Below, in pieces: positions 1 to 9,790 of a DNA stretch of 34,387 nt. The stretch spans positions 1-34,387 of the forward strand of contig NZ_BSOW01000058.1 of assembly GCF_030160715.1 (NCBI RefSeq). The letters run 5' to 3'. This DNA comes from Bradyrhizobium iriomotense (GTDB taxonomy: Bacteria > Pseudomonadota > Alphaproteobacteria > Rhizobiales > Xanthobacteraceae). The notes under the pieces are model-generated. The model was not told the DNA's origin. It did not search any database and was given only the letters and a program-made list of their open reading frames with translations. Position numbers and translations under genes: made by a program. Within the stretch, counting starts at the first letter, position 1, and the number at the start of each line of letters is the position of its first letter.

Positions 1-389
1 CGGCCGTCGCGGGCGGCGGCGGCGAAGTGGACGAGCCCGACCGGCTTGCCAGGCGTGGCGCCGCCGGGGCCGGCGATCCCGGTGATGGCCACCGCAAGGT
101 CGACGCCGGCGCGCTCGAGCGCACCGACCGCCATCGCGGTCGCGGTCTCCTTGCTGACGGCGCCGAAATTGAGAAGCGTGCTCGCCTCGACCCCGAGCAT
201 CGCGCGCTTGGCGTCATTGGAATAGGTGACGAAGCCGCGGTCGATCACGTCGGACGAGCCGGGGATGTCGGTCAGCGCGCCAGCGACGAGGCCGCCGGTG
301 CACGACTCGGCGGTCGCGATCGTCAGCTTGCGCATCCGGCACAGATCGAGCAGCGAGCGGGAGAGGGCGCGTGCGTCGCTGCCGCCCAT
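1..389 (-). CDS. cinA: CinA C-terminal-domain protein (nicotinamide-nucleotide amidase type), 3' end outside window
   Basis: The gene is read right to left from ATG 389 and runs off the left edge, so only about 129 residues are visible. The N-terminus carries the hallmark TAESCTGG motif (about residues 26-33) of the CinA C-terminal amidase fold. ITGIAGPGG follows further on, typical of the same family. Family members deamidate nicotinamide mononucleotide in pyridine-nucleotide salvage. The short lead before the motif indicates the stand-alone single-domain form (PncC/YgaD-like), without the N-terminal MoaB-like domain. It starts 3 bases after the stop of ispDF, so the two are probably cotranscribed; this ispDF-cinA neighbourhood is common in alphaproteobacteria. 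Family identity is secure. The enzymatic assignment is by family only. Confidence 0.9.
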   Translation of the reverse strand, partial: MGGSDARALSRSLLDLCRMRKLTIATAESCTGGLVAGALTDIPGSSDVIDRGFVTYSNDAKRAMLGVEASTLLNFGAVSKETATAMAVGALERAGVDLAVAITGIAGPGGATPGKPVGLVHFAAAARDG

Positions 390-392
390 GGC

Positions 393-1574
393 CTAGATGC
401 CCCAGGGCAGGCGGATGGTGGCGCTCGCGGTCGCCGCGATGCCTTCCTCGCGGCCGGTAAAGCCGAGCCGCTCGCTGGTCGTCGCCTTCACCGCGACGCG
501 CGAGATGTCGACGCCGGAGATTTCAGCGATCCGCGCGCGCATGGTGTCGCGCAAGGGACCGATCTTCGGCCGCTCGCAGATCATCGTCACCTCGAGATTG
601 GCGACGCGGCCGCCGCGCGCCGTGACGCGCTCGATGGCGTATTTCAGGAACTGGTCGGAGGAGGCGCCCTTCCACTTGGGGTCGCTCGGTGGAAAGTGCG
701 AACCGATGTCGCCGTCGGCGAGCGCACCGAGGATGGCATCGACCAGCGCATGCAGGCCGACGTCGCCGTCGGAGTGGGCGAGGAAGCCCTTGCTGTGCGG
801 CACGCGCACGCCGCAGATCATGACGTGGTCGCCTTCGCCGAAGGCATGCACGTCGTAACCGGTCCCGGTCCTGATGTCGCCGAGCTGGCTGGCGAGGCGC
901 GCTTCCTCGCGGACGAAGTCTTCGGGGGTGGTGAGCTTCATGTTTGCAACATCGCCTTCAAAGGTTGCGACCGTCAATCCCGCCCATTCGGCGATCGCCG
1001 CATCATCTGTGAAATCAGAGCGTCCGTCCTTCGCGGCGCGACGATGCGCGTCGAGGATGACATCGAAACGAAAGGATTGCGGCGTCTGCGCGATTCTGAG
1101 GCGCGCGCGGTCCGGCGTTGCCTCGATCTGCCCGGCAGCTCCGATCAGCTTAACCGTGTCGTTGACTGCTATCGCGGGGATCGCGGCACTGTGCCGGCTC
1201 GCGGCTTCGATCGCGCGGGAGATCAGGGCCTGCGAGACGAATGGCCGCGCCGCATCGTGGATTAACACCAAGTCCGGCTTGTGCGGAGCGAGCGCTTCGA
1301 GGCCGGCGAGCACGGAAGCCTGGCGCGTCGCGCCGCCGCTCGTCGGGGACTCATGGCGCAGGCCCTTGACCGCTGCCGTGAACATAGCGCTGTCATCGGG
1401 GTTCACGACCGGCTGAACCAGCGCGACATCGGGGTGGTTGCTGAAGGACTCCATGGCGCGAAAGATCACCGGCACGCCGCCGATCGCGCGGTATTGCTTC
1501 GGCCCGCCCGCACCCGCGCGAAGCCCGCGCCCGGCCGCCACGAGAACAACTGCGGTCCGCTCTGATTTCGCCAT
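393..1574 (-). CDS. ispDF: Bifunctional IspD/IspF enzyme of the MEP isoprenoid pathway
   Basis: A 393-residue fusion. The N-terminal half is IspD (2-C-methyl-D-erythritol 4-phosphate cytidylyltransferase), with the nucleotide-binding loop VAAGRGLRAG close to the start and a downstream LIHDAARPF motif. The C-terminal half (from about residue 235) is IspF (MECDP synthase), opening with GTGYDVHAF and containing the metal-site stretch LAHSDGDVGLHAL. Together they catalyse two non-consecutive steps of isoprenoid precursor synthesis; the fused form is typical of alphaproteobacteria. The reading frame is open upstream to 1703, but the IspD fold begins at MAKSER, so ATG 1574 is chosen. The cinA-type gene follows after 3 bases. 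Divergent from dusB across a 245-base gap. Confidence 0.96.
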   Translation of the reverse strand: MAKSERTAVVLVAAGRGLRAGAGGPKQYRAIGGVPVIFRAMESFSNHPDVALVQPVVNPDDSAMFTAAVKGLRHESPTSGGATRQASVLAGLEALAPHKPDLVLIHDAARPFVSQALISRAIEAASRHSAAIPAIAVNDTVKLIGAAGQIEATPDRARLRIAQTPQSFRFDVILDAHRRAAKDGRSDFTDDAAIAEWAGLTVATFEGDVANMKLTTPEDFVREEARLASQLGDIRTGTGYDVHAFGEGDHVMICGVRVPHSKGFLAHSDGDVGLHALVDAILGALADGDIGSHFPPSDPKWKGASSDQFLKYAIERVTARGGRVANLEVTMICERPKIGPLRDTMRARIAEISGVDISRVAVKATTSERLGFTGREEGIAATASATIRLPWGI

Positions 1575-1744
1575 AGCGCTGAAATACTCAATTGATAGTG
1601 ATGATCGGGGCGAGGGATGATTTTGGCATGCCTCTAGCACGGTCCCCGCGGAAGAACAGCGGTGTTTGCCGATTGTCAGCAACAGCTTTTTGCTGCACTG
1701 CACTTGAAAGATTGCAAGAACTGTCTAAAGTGTAGGCATGACGC

Positions 1745-1773
1745 TTGACTGCACAAGAATTGTGCGCAAGATA
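1745..1773 (+). promoter_or_regulatory. Candidate dusB-ntrBC promoter with embedded NtrC-box palindrome
   Basis: TTGACT at 1745-1750 and AAGATA at 1768-1773 are separated by 17 bases, a reasonable -35/-10 pair for the housekeeping sigma factor. The spacer contains the dyad TGCAC-N7-GTGC at 1750-1765, which fits the classical NtrC-binding consensus (TGCACC-N5-GGTGCA) in its outer half-sites. Two more TGCAC half-sites lie upstream at 1694-1703. A bound NtrC dimer here would cover the promoter core, which suggests negative autoregulation of the operon. The dyad is directly visible. The promoter assignment and the sign of control are inference. Confidence 0.45.
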
Positions 1774-1819
1774 GGTCATGGCGGACGCGATGAGGCGCCG
1801 CCTTTGAGACGAGACGTCC

Positions 1820-2854
1820 GTGACCGGCTCGGTAGGATCAGGCGCTAAGCCGTTGAAAATAGGCGATATTGATGTCGCCAACCCGGTCTTCCTGGCGCCC
1901 ATGTCGGGGGTGACCGATTCCCCCTTCCGGCGGCTGACCGCGGAGCTTGGGGCAGGTCTCGTCGTGTCCGAAATGACCGCGAGCGACGAGCTCGCCAATG
2001 GCCACAGGATGTCGCGGTTGCGCTGCGAGGCGACGGGCCTGGGGCCGCATGTGGTCCAGCTTGCCGGCTGCGAGGCGCACTGGATGGCGGAGGGCGCCCG
2101 GATCGCGGAAGCGGAAGGCGCCGACATCATCGATATCAACATGGGCTGCCCGGCGCGCCACGTCACCGGCGGCCAGTCCGGCTCCGCGCTGATGCGCGAC
2201 CTCGACCACGCCTTGCGCCTGATCGAAGCAACGATCGCCGCTGTGAAGGTTCCGGTCACGCTGAAGATGCGGCTCGGCTGGGACGACCGTACCCGCAACG
2301 CGCCGGAGCTGGCGCGACGGGCGGAGGCCGCCGGCGTCAAGCTCATCACCGTGCACGGCCGCACGCGCTGCCAGTTTTACAAGGGTGAGGCCGATTGGGA
2401 CGCCGTGCGCGACGTACGCGCCGCGATTTCGCTGCCGCTGGTCGTCAACGGCGACATCACCTCCTACGACAAGGCCGTGGCAGCGCTGGAGGCCTCCGGC
2501 GCCGATGCCGTCATGATCGGACGCGGCGCGCAAGGGCAACCCTGGCTGCCCGGTCAGATCGGCCGGCGCCTCCAGGGTGGGGCGGAAGAGGCCGCGCCCT
2601 CGCTCGGCGAGCAACTCCATTATGTCCGCACGCTCTATGAGGGTGTCTGCGATCTCTATGGCCTGCGCATCGGCCTCAGGCATGCGCGCAAGCATCTCGG
2701 CTGGGCGCTCGATGTTGCCGCACATCTCAGCCGCGCGCCGGCCGAGAAGCTGAAGGCCTGGCGCCAGAACATCCTCACATCCGAGGATCCGCGTGCCGTT
2801 CACCGGTCGCTGCAAGATGCCTTCGACGACTTCGCATGGAGCGCTGCTGCATGA
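1820..2854 (+). CDS. dusB: tRNA-dihydrouridine synthase B (NifR3 family)
   Basis: A 344-residue FMN-dependent TIM-barrel enzyme that reduces uridines in tRNA to dihydrouridine. The FMN-binding N-terminus reads LAPMSGVTDSPFRR. The catalytic cysteine lies in INMGCPARHV (Cys110). KMRLGW and VHGRTR follow at the usual places, and NGDI and GRGAQG form the phosphate-binding end of the barrel. The start is GTG 1820; no better ATG precedes the flavin motif. The gene is first in an operon: its stop codon overlaps the ntrB start (ATGA at 2851-2854). The dusB(nifR3)-ntrBC order is a conserved alphaproteobacterial arrangement, so dusB expression is likely tied to nitrogen control. Confidence 0.95.
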   Translation: MTGSVGSGAKPLKIGDIDVANPVFLAPMSGVTDSPFRRLTAELGAGLVVSEMTASDELANGHRMSRLRCEATGLGPHVVQLAGCEAHWMAEGARIAEAEGADIIDINMGCPARHVTGGQSGSALMRDLDHALRLIEATIAAVKVPVTLKMRLGWDDRTRNAPELARRAEAAGVKLITVHGRTRCQFYKGEADWDAVRDVRAAISLPLVVNGDITSYDKAVAALEASGADAVMIGRGAQGQPWLPGQIGRRLQGGAEEAAPSLGEQLHYVRTLYEGVCDLYGLRIGLRHARKHLGWALDVAAHLSRAPAEKLKAWRQNILTSEDPRAVHRSLQDAFDDFAWSAAA

Positions 2855-4026
2855 GCTCAGCCGCTGAACATCGTCGGCCGCTTCCGTCAGATGCCGATGC
2901 GATCCTGGATGCCTTGCCCAATCCGGTGCTCCTGATCGGGCCGGATGGTAAGATCATCGGCGCCAATATCGCGACCGAGGCGTTCTTCGAGATCTCGACG
3001 CAATTCCTGAAGCGCCAATCGCTCAAGGAGCTGGTGCCGTTCGGCAGTCCCTTGCTGGCGCTGATCGACCAGGTGCGCTCCCTGAATGCGCCGGTCAACG
3101 AATACAAGGTCGATCTTGGCACGCCACGCATGGGCGGCGACCGCCAAGTCGACCTGCATGTCGCCCCGCTCACCGAGCGGCCCGGCCATATCGTGGTGAT
3201 GCTCCAGGAGCGCACCATCGCCGATAAGATGGACCGGCAGCTCACCCATCGCAGCGCAGCGCGCTCGGTGATAGCGCTAGCAGCGATGCTGGCGCATGAG
3301 ATCAAGAACCCGCTCTCCGGCATCCGTGGCGCCGCCCAGCTCCTCGAGCAGCAGGCCTCCTCCGAAGACCGCATGCTGACGCGGCTGATCTGCGACGAGG
3401 CCGACCGCATCGTCACGCTTGTCGACCGCATGGAAGTGTTCGGCGACGAACGCCCCGTCGTGCGCGGTCCGGTCAACATCCACTCCGTGCTCGACCACGT
3501 GAAGCGCCTCGCGCAATCCGGCTTTGCCCGCAATATCCGCTTCATCGAGGATTACGATCCTTCGCTGCCGCCGGTACTCGCGAACCAGGATCAGCTCATC
3601 CAGGTGTTCCTCAATCTCGTGAAGAACGCCGCGGAAGCCCTGATCGACGTGCCCGACGCCGAGATCCAGCTCACCACCGCCTTCCGTCCCGGCGTGCGCC
3701 TGTCGGTGCCCGGTCAAAAATCCCGGGTATCACTGCCGCTCGAATTCTGCGTCAAGGACAACGGACCGGGCGTGCCCGAAGATCTCCTGCCCAACCTGTT
3801 CGATCCCTTCGTGACCACCAAGCAGACCGGCAGCGGTCTCGGTCTGGCGCTGGTCGCAAAAATCGTCGGGGATCACGGGGGCATCATCGAATGCGAGTCT
3901 CAGCCGCGCAAGACGACCTTCCGCGTGCTGATGCCGATGTACTCCACTTCCATCAAACACGCCGATCAAAGCAGTCGCGCCGACTCTGCCGGGAAGCCGT
4001 CGCCTGCGTCACAGGGGGCAAAATGA
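2851..4026 (+). CDS. ntrB: Nitrogen regulation sensor histidine kinase NtrB
   Basis: A cytoplasmic kinase/phosphatase of 391 residues that sets the phosphorylation state of NtrC in response to PII proteins. A PAS-type domain occupies about residues 15-125 (LPNPVLLIGPDGKIIGAN). The H-box AHEIKNPLSGIRG follows, with phospho-acceptor His149. The N-box (FLNLVKNAAEAL) and the ATP-lid G-boxes (DNGPGVP, GSGLGLAL) come after. There is no membrane segment. The frame is open 15 bases upstream, but ATG 2851 overlaps the dusB stop and gives the usual N-terminus. It is followed 9 bases later by ntrC. The last 25 or so residues are a hydrophilic tail beyond the kinase fold. Confidence 0.97.
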   Translation: MSSAAEHRRPLPSDADAILDALPNPVLLIGPDGKIIGANIATEAFFEISTQFLKRQSLKELVPFGSPLLALIDQVRSLNAPVNEYKVDLGTPRMGGDRQVDLHVAPLTERPGHIVVMLQERTIADKMDRQLTHRSAARSVIALAAMLAHEIKNPLSGIRGAAQLLEQQASSEDRMLTRLICDEADRIVTLVDRMEVFGDERPVVRGPVNIHSVLDHVKRLAQSGFARNIRFIEDYDPSLPPVLANQDQLIQVFLNLVKNAAEALIDVPDAEIQLTTAFRPGVRLSVPGQKSRVSLPLEFCVKDNGPGVPEDLLPNLFDPFVTTKQTGSGLGLALVAKIVGDHGGIIECESQPRKTTFRVLMPMYSTSIKHADQSSRADSAGKPSPASQGAK

Positions 4027-4035
4027 GGATTAAAT

Positions 4036-5478
<1,443 letters not shown>

Positions 5479-5793
5479 TCCCAGCCAAAGTCACTCCGGG
5501 CGATGCATCAGCATCGACCCGGACTGTGGCCTGCCCCGAAAGGACGGCGGCTCGACACCGCTGCCGACCGCATGGAGCCGATTCCATTCTGTTCGTTTCC
5601 GAACCGTTGCTTCCATTCAGTGGAGGTACCCCCTAATCGCGATTCAAATTTACATTTGTCCCTTCTGGAGCGGGTCGCTTGCGAAATGATCTCCGCTAGG
5701 GTTGAGTGATTTCACGTTCGAATGCTTTACAGCCCCCGGTTGTGGTCGCGGTTTTCAGAGCAACGGCCTTTCCAAGTGAGATGAGCTCTCGTC
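5479..5793. other. Intergenic region downstream of ntrC
   Basis: This 315-base stretch holds the ntrC-distal hairpin (5495-5523) and no open frame that resembles a protein. Short open frames here end in low-complexity arginine/serine translations typical of out-of-frame GC-rich DNA. It must contain the promoter for the following gene, but I see no convincing -35/-10 pair. It also marks the left edge of the block that separates ntrC from ntrY. Confidence 0.6.
5495..5523 (+). terminator. Hairpin after ntrC
   Basis: TCCGGGCGATGC and GCATCGACCCGGA form a 12-bp stem with a single bulged A and a 4-base loop (ATCA). It begins 16 bases after the ntrC stop codon. There is no T-tract after it, so it may be a Rho-assisted terminator or an mRNA 3'-end stabiliser rather than a simple intrinsic terminator. 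Confidence 0.5.
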
Positions 5794-6678
5794 ATGTCTC
5801 TCGACGAAGTGGTGCTCGGTCCCGACGATCGGCCTCTCGCGCATTCGCAACTGACTGACTTCACCCGATGGTGTGAGACACGCATTGGTCAGAAACTGTC
5901 CGATCATGCAGCGATGGACCGTTTCTCGGTGCGGGAGTTCCGCAGCTTCTGGCGCCTCTTTCTGGAATGGTGCCACCTGCCGGGGGAGGGAGCTGTCGAT
6001 CCAGTCTGCGTGGGCGATGCCTGCGAAACCGCACGCTTTTTCCCAAACCTTCGTCTGAACTACGCCGAGTGCCTCCTCGCCGGCAGCCCAGAAGAGCGGG
6101 TCCTGACGGCTCGCCACGGGGACGGCAGCCGGGATACTTACACGCGCGGGGCACTTCGCATAGCAGCCGCCCGGCTGGCAGCGCGGCTCGAACGCCTTGG
6201 CGTGCGTCGTGGTGACCATGTCGTGGCGATCGCACGCAACAATGCCGAAGCGATCATTGCCGCGATGGCCACCGCTGCCACTGGCGCAACCTTCGCCAGT
6301 TGCGCGTCGGACATGGGCGTACCCGCCATCCTCGCGCGGTTCGCCCCCCTGGATCCCGTGGTGCTGTTTGGCTGCCTCAAGGCAGAGCCATGGGATTCGG
6401 GCGTCCCTGTCGCCGAGCGCGTGATCACAACGGCGAGGGCCTGCCAAGTCTTGCTGCGATCATCGCGCTGGACGACGGCCCGCTTGCCGTCAGCGATGGG
6501 ACAGTGTCTCTGCACAGGCTTGCCGATCTGCTGCGCGATGCCGTTGAGGGCGAGGATCGACCCGGCTGGCTGCGCCATCCGTTCAATCAGCCCCTGTTCA
6601 CGATGTTCTCCTCCGGCACCACGGGTCCGCCGAAATGCATACAGCACGGCGTCGGGGGCACCCTGCTGGAGCATGTGA
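5794..6678 (+). CDS. Acetoacetyl-CoA-synthetase-like ligase, N-terminal part of a frameshifted gene
   Basis: As written, this frame gives 294 residues, but only the first 215 or so (to about base 6438) look like protein. They match the N-terminal region of acetoacetyl-CoA synthetases (acyl-AMP-forming): FRSFWRLFLEWC, then LNYAECLL, then the GDHVVAIARNNAEAIIAAMATAATGATFASCASDMG stretch leading to PVVLFGC. After that the frame turns into arginine/cysteine/serine-rich nonsense, while the rest of the ligase continues in the -1 frame. Base 6438 is read twice if the two are joined. The natural product would be one protein of about 1,050 residues running to 8945. Either the gene is broken here, a base is missing from the sequence, or a -1 shift occurs during translation. 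Confidence 0.75.
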   Translation: MSLDEVVLGPDDRPLAHSQLTDFTRWCETRIGQKLSDHAAMDRFSVREFRSFWRLFLEWCHLPGEGAVDPVCVGDACETARFFPNLRLNYAECLLAGSPEERVLTARHGDGSRDTYTRGALRIAAARLAARLERLGVRRGDHVVAIARNNAEAIIAAMATAATGATFASCASDMGVPAILARFAPLDPVVLFGCLKAEPWDSGVPVAERVITTARACQVLLRSSRWTTARLPSAMGQCLCTGLPICCAMPLRARIDPAGCAIRSISPCSRCSPPAPRVRRNAYSTASGAPCWSM

Positions 6679-8945
6679 AAGAGCACCGGTTACACTGCGA
6701 TCTCGCCCCTGGCGACAAGCTGTTCTTCCAGACCTCCTGCGGTTGGATGATGTGGAACTGGCAGCTTTCCGCGCTCGCATCCGGCGTGGAGCTCGTTCTC
6801 TACGATGGGCCGCTCGAAGGGCCGGATACCTTTTGGGGGATCGTTGCCGAGGAGGGCGTGACTGTCTTCGGCACCAATCCTGCCTATCTGCACTTTTGCG
6901 AGCAGGCGGCCTTCTCGCCGCGACGGACGCTCAACCTTTCCGCCTTGCGTGCCGTGCTCTCCACCGGGTCCATCCTTTATCCCCGCCAATACGATTGGGT
7001 CCGCGATGAGGTGAAGGCCACGATACCGCTACAGTCGATCTCGGGCGGCACCGACATCATCGGCTGCTTTGTGCTGGGCAATCCGAATCTGCCTGTCCAT
7101 CGCGGCGAAGCACAGTGCCGCAGTCTCGGCCTCGACGTGCGCTCGCTACCGCCGCCTGATGATCCGCAGGCAGCGATCGGCGAACTGGTCTGCGCCAACC
7201 CTTTTCCCTCGCGCCCCCTCGGCTTTCGCGGTGACGTCGACGGCAGGCGTTTCCATGCGACCTACTTCGCCCAGAATCCCGGCTTCTGGACGCATGGCGA
7301 CCTGATCGAGGCCACCCCCCACGGCGGTTGGAAACTTCACGGCCGTTCCGACGGCATCCTCAACGTGCGCGGCATTCGCGTCGGCACCGCGGAGATCTAC
7401 CGCATCCTTGGCGCGATCGAGGAGATACTGGAGGCGATGGCGGTGGAGCAGCAGGCCGAAGAAGAGCCTGGCGGTACGCGTATGGTTCTTCTGATCGTGC
7501 TCCGCAAAGGCCTGGTGCTCGACAACACGTTGGCGAAGCACATTCGCTCGGAGCTTGCGCGCTGCGGCTCTGCCGCTTTCGTGCCGGCGCGCATCGCGCA
7601 GGTCGATGCGCTTCCAGTCACCTTTAGCGGCAAGCGGTCAGAAGCTGCGGCGCGGGATGCCGTGAATGCTCGCACGGTACGGAACCGTGATGCCCTTCAG
7701 AACCCGCAATGTCTCGATACCATCGCTGCGCATCCGGTGGTCCGGGCGCCTTCGGCCGTGACGGTGTCACAGGCGCCGACGCGTGGCACCAAGGTCATTC
7801 CGGATGGTGACGAGTTACGGCAGGAGTTGCAGGCGATCTGCGAGCGCACACTAGGTGTCTCGCCCATCACCTGGTCCGATAATCTTCTCGAGGTCGGCGC
7901 GGATTCGCTGGCGGTCGTGAACTTGCTGCTCGAGATCGAAGGTTATGCTGGACATCACCTGTCCCTTTCGGCCTTTCTGGCCGCGCCGTCGATCGAAGGC
8001 GTGGCAACAATCCTGTCGGTCGGTGCGGCGCCGATGGCGAAGAGACAGGCTGATCGGCTGCATTTGCGTGTTGTGGACCGCGATGATCGGGAGCCTGTGT
8101 GTCAATTCCTCGCGCAGACCATCGGTAAGTCAGCCATCAATGCCACTGCCTGGCGCCGACTGTTCGAGCATGGCTGGTCCAATCACGAGCGCGGCTTCAT
8201 GCTCCTCGACGGCGACGAGGTCGTCGGCTTTCTTGGCACCATCGCCGCCCGGCGGCAAGTGAATGGCAAGGCAACGCTCGTTTGCAACGTCTCCTCTTGG
8301 TGCGTGCACCCGAGCTACCGCGGCTGGGGGATGGCTCTGCTCGCGGAGGCGCTACGAGATGAGAGCGTAACCTATACAGCTTTCACGCCCGCGCCGATTT
8401 CCTGGTCTGCTCTCCTGACGCAGCGTTTCACGCCACTGGAAACGGGCCGGATCTTCATGCCACCATTGCTGCACGCCGAGACGCTCTTCGCGTCGAACCG
8501 GCCCGTCATCAGCTTTGATCCCGCGGTTGTCCGCGCGAGATTGAGCAGCGAGCAACGTCAAATCTTCGACGACCACGCACCGTATGATTGCTTGCAGCTT
8601 ACCGTTAGCGATGGGGGCGAGCATGCCTATCTCGTGGTGAAGCGCCGGACACAGCGCCTCAATGCGAGGCGACTTCGGGGACTGGGGAAGGTTCTCCCCT
8701 TGGGCATTCCCTATTCGGACATCTTGCATTGCAGTGCGCCGGCACTGCTGTTGCGGCATATCGAGCGTGTCAAGCTGGCGATCCTGTGGCGACAGCGGAC
8801 GGTGGCGCTCGTCGCGGAGGCAAGGCTCTTTGATGTGAAACCACGAGGCATGATGCTCGCGGCATCCACCTGCTATCGCTCCCCATTGCCGGTGGCCGGC
8901 GCGCTCGACAGGCTGTACTCGGAGATCGTATTGCTGCCGATCTGA
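6438..8945 (+). CDS. C-terminal part of the same gene: adenylation domain, phosphopantetheine carrier domain and GNAT acyltransferase
   Basis: Numbering follows the joined 1,050-residue protein. The ligase core continues with the AMP-binding loop FSSGTTGPPK (272-281), WMMWNWQ, SGGTDI and GRSDGILNVRG, and ends with the catalytic-lysine region VTFSGKRSE, as in acetoacetyl-CoA synthetases. A carrier domain follows with the phosphopantetheine-serine motif VGADSLAVV (Ser705; codon 7905-7907). A GNAT N-acyltransferase domain comes next (about 750-930), with VCNVSSWCVHPSYRGWGMALLAEAL as its acyl-CoA-binding motif. About 120 further residues may be a second, degenerate GNAT lobe. Inferred scheme: a short acid is adenylated, loaded on the carrier and passed to an acceptor by the GNAT domain. 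The acid and acceptor are unknown. Alternative starts inside this part (ATG 6603) would lack the ligase N-terminus. Confidence 0.8.
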   Translation, partial: GLPSLAAIIALDDGPLAVSDGTVSLHRLADLLRDAVEGEDRPGWLRHPFNQPLFTMFSSGTTGPPKCIQHGVGGTLLEHVKEHRLHCDLAPGDKLFFQTSCGWMMWNWQLSALASGVELVLYDGPLEGPDTFWGIVAEEGVTVFGTNPAYLHFCEQAAFSPRRTLNLSALRAVLSTGSILYPRQYDWVRDEVKATIPLQSISGGTDIIGCFVLGNPNLPVHRGEAQCRSLGLDVRSLPPPDDPQAAIGELVCANPFPSRPLGFRGDVDGRRFHATYFAQNPGFWTHGDLIEATPHGGWKLHGRSDGILNVRGIRVGTAEIYRILGAIEEILEAMAVEQQAEEEPGGTRMVLLIVLRKGLVLDNTLAKHIRSELARCGSAAFVPARIAQVDALPVTFSGKRSEAAARDAVNARTVRNRDALQNPQCLDTIAAHPVVRAPSAVTVSQAPTRGTKVIPDGDELRQELQAICERTLGVSPITWSDNLLEVGADSLAVVNLLLEIEGYAGHHLSLSAFLAAPSIEGVATILSVGAAPMAKRQADRLHLRVVDRDDREPVCQFLAQTIGKSAINATAWRRLFEHGWSNHERGFMLLDGDEVVGFLGTIAARRQVNGKATLVCNVSSWCVHPSYRGWGMALLAEALRDESVTYTAFTPAPISWSALLTQRFTPLETGRIFMPPLLHAETLFASNRPVISFDPAVVRARLSSEQRQIFDDHAPYDCLQLTVSDGGEHAYLVVKRRTQRLNARRLRGLGKVLPLGIPYSDILHCSAPALLLRHIERVKLAILWRQRTVALVAEARLFDVKPRGMMLAASTCYRSPLPVAGALDRLYSEIVLLPI

Positions 8946-9181
8946 AAGGTACCAAATACAGCGCGCTGCGGCTTCCGGATGGGCGAGGGGACGTTCAGCG
9001 GCGAGCTCCATGAGCCCGCCTTGGCGCCGCGATTCGGTCCTTGAAGGCGAGGAGTGAGAGCGATCAAGCCTTCCTCGATGATGGGGCAGGGTTGCATATT
9101 CTTCCCGATGACAAAGGAGTAGGAACCAATTCTAAGTCGGTGCATCGCCCGGCCGTAAGCCGAGCGACGGGGATCGCTTGG

Positions 9182-9358
9182 ATGGAAGAGTACAGGGCCA
9201 ATTTGCTCGGGCCTGATGGGCAAATTACCGATCGGATCAATATCATTTGTGCGGATGAGAAGACGGCGCGAGAGCGGGCATGGCAACTCGCACATGATTG
9301 TGCAGTCGAGCTTTGGCAGGGGGATCAGATGATCGCGAAATATCCAGCCCGACACTGA
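9182..9358 (+). CDS. Small hypothetical protein (58 aa)
   Basis: The segment MEEYRANLLGPDGQI starts a compact, well-composed protein with an acidic middle (CADEKTARERAWQLAHDC) and the ending VELWQGDQMIAKY. This alternation of strand, turn and helix resembles small beta-alpha proteins often annotated as hypothetical in Bradyrhizobium. The frame is open upstream to 9041, but the residues before Met 9182 are low quality, so the ATG at 9182 is preferred. No catalytic motif, signal peptide or membrane segment is present. Function unknown. Confidence 0.6.
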   Translation: MEEYRANLLGPDGQITDRINIICADEKTARERAWQLAHDCAVELWQGDQMIAKYPARH

Positions 9359-9553
9359 GGCAGAGCCGACCTCCTCGGTAACCCATCGAGAACTTCGCCG
9401 GCTGCACTTGTAGTTTGGCAAAACACCTTCGCAAAACACGAGGAGATCGCAGACGCCAGATTATGGATCCATTGGGCATCGAGCTGGCGCCGAGCTACTG
9501 CTTGTCGTGGATGTGGGAAACAAGAGCCCGCCGGTTGACGCCGGCAGGCTTAC

Positions 9554-9790
9554 TCAGCGCCATTCGCTGTCGGGCACGGTCACTTTTGGCGATCGGAGCT
9601 GCGCTAGACCTTGCTCGATTATTCGCAAGTCCTTCTGAACCTGCTCCAGCGCCTGACGCGAATCGAAGCCGGACGCTGCCTGCAGATCCTTGAGCAGCCG
9701 CTGCCGAAGTTCACGCATATCGTCCAGCGCTCGCTGGTTCTTCAAGCGTACATAGGCGGAAACGATCAGTTCAATGGTGGTCGATGGCAT
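9554..9790 (-). CDS. Small hypothetical helical protein (78 aa)
   Basis: Read right to left from ATG 9790 (MPSTTIELIVSAYVRLKN). A start 15 bases upstream at 9805 is also possible. The sequence is amphipathic and helix-rich: RALDDMRELRQRLLKDLQ, then QALEQVQKDLRIIEQGLAQL. Leu/Ile spacing suggests two coiled-coil-like helices joined by a short turn. No known motif, signal peptide or membrane span. The codon choice and balanced composition make it more likely real than the opposite-strand frames. Function unknown. Confidence 0.55.
   Translation of the reverse strand: MPSTTIELIVSAYVRLKNQRALDDMRELRQRLLKDLQAASGFDSRQALEQVQKDLRIIEQGLAQLRSPKVTVPDSEWR

Noticed and set aside
1627..1645. TGGCAT...TAGCA, a sigma-54-like match before dusB
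   Set aside because: It misses the invariant GC of the -12 element and the spacing is not right.
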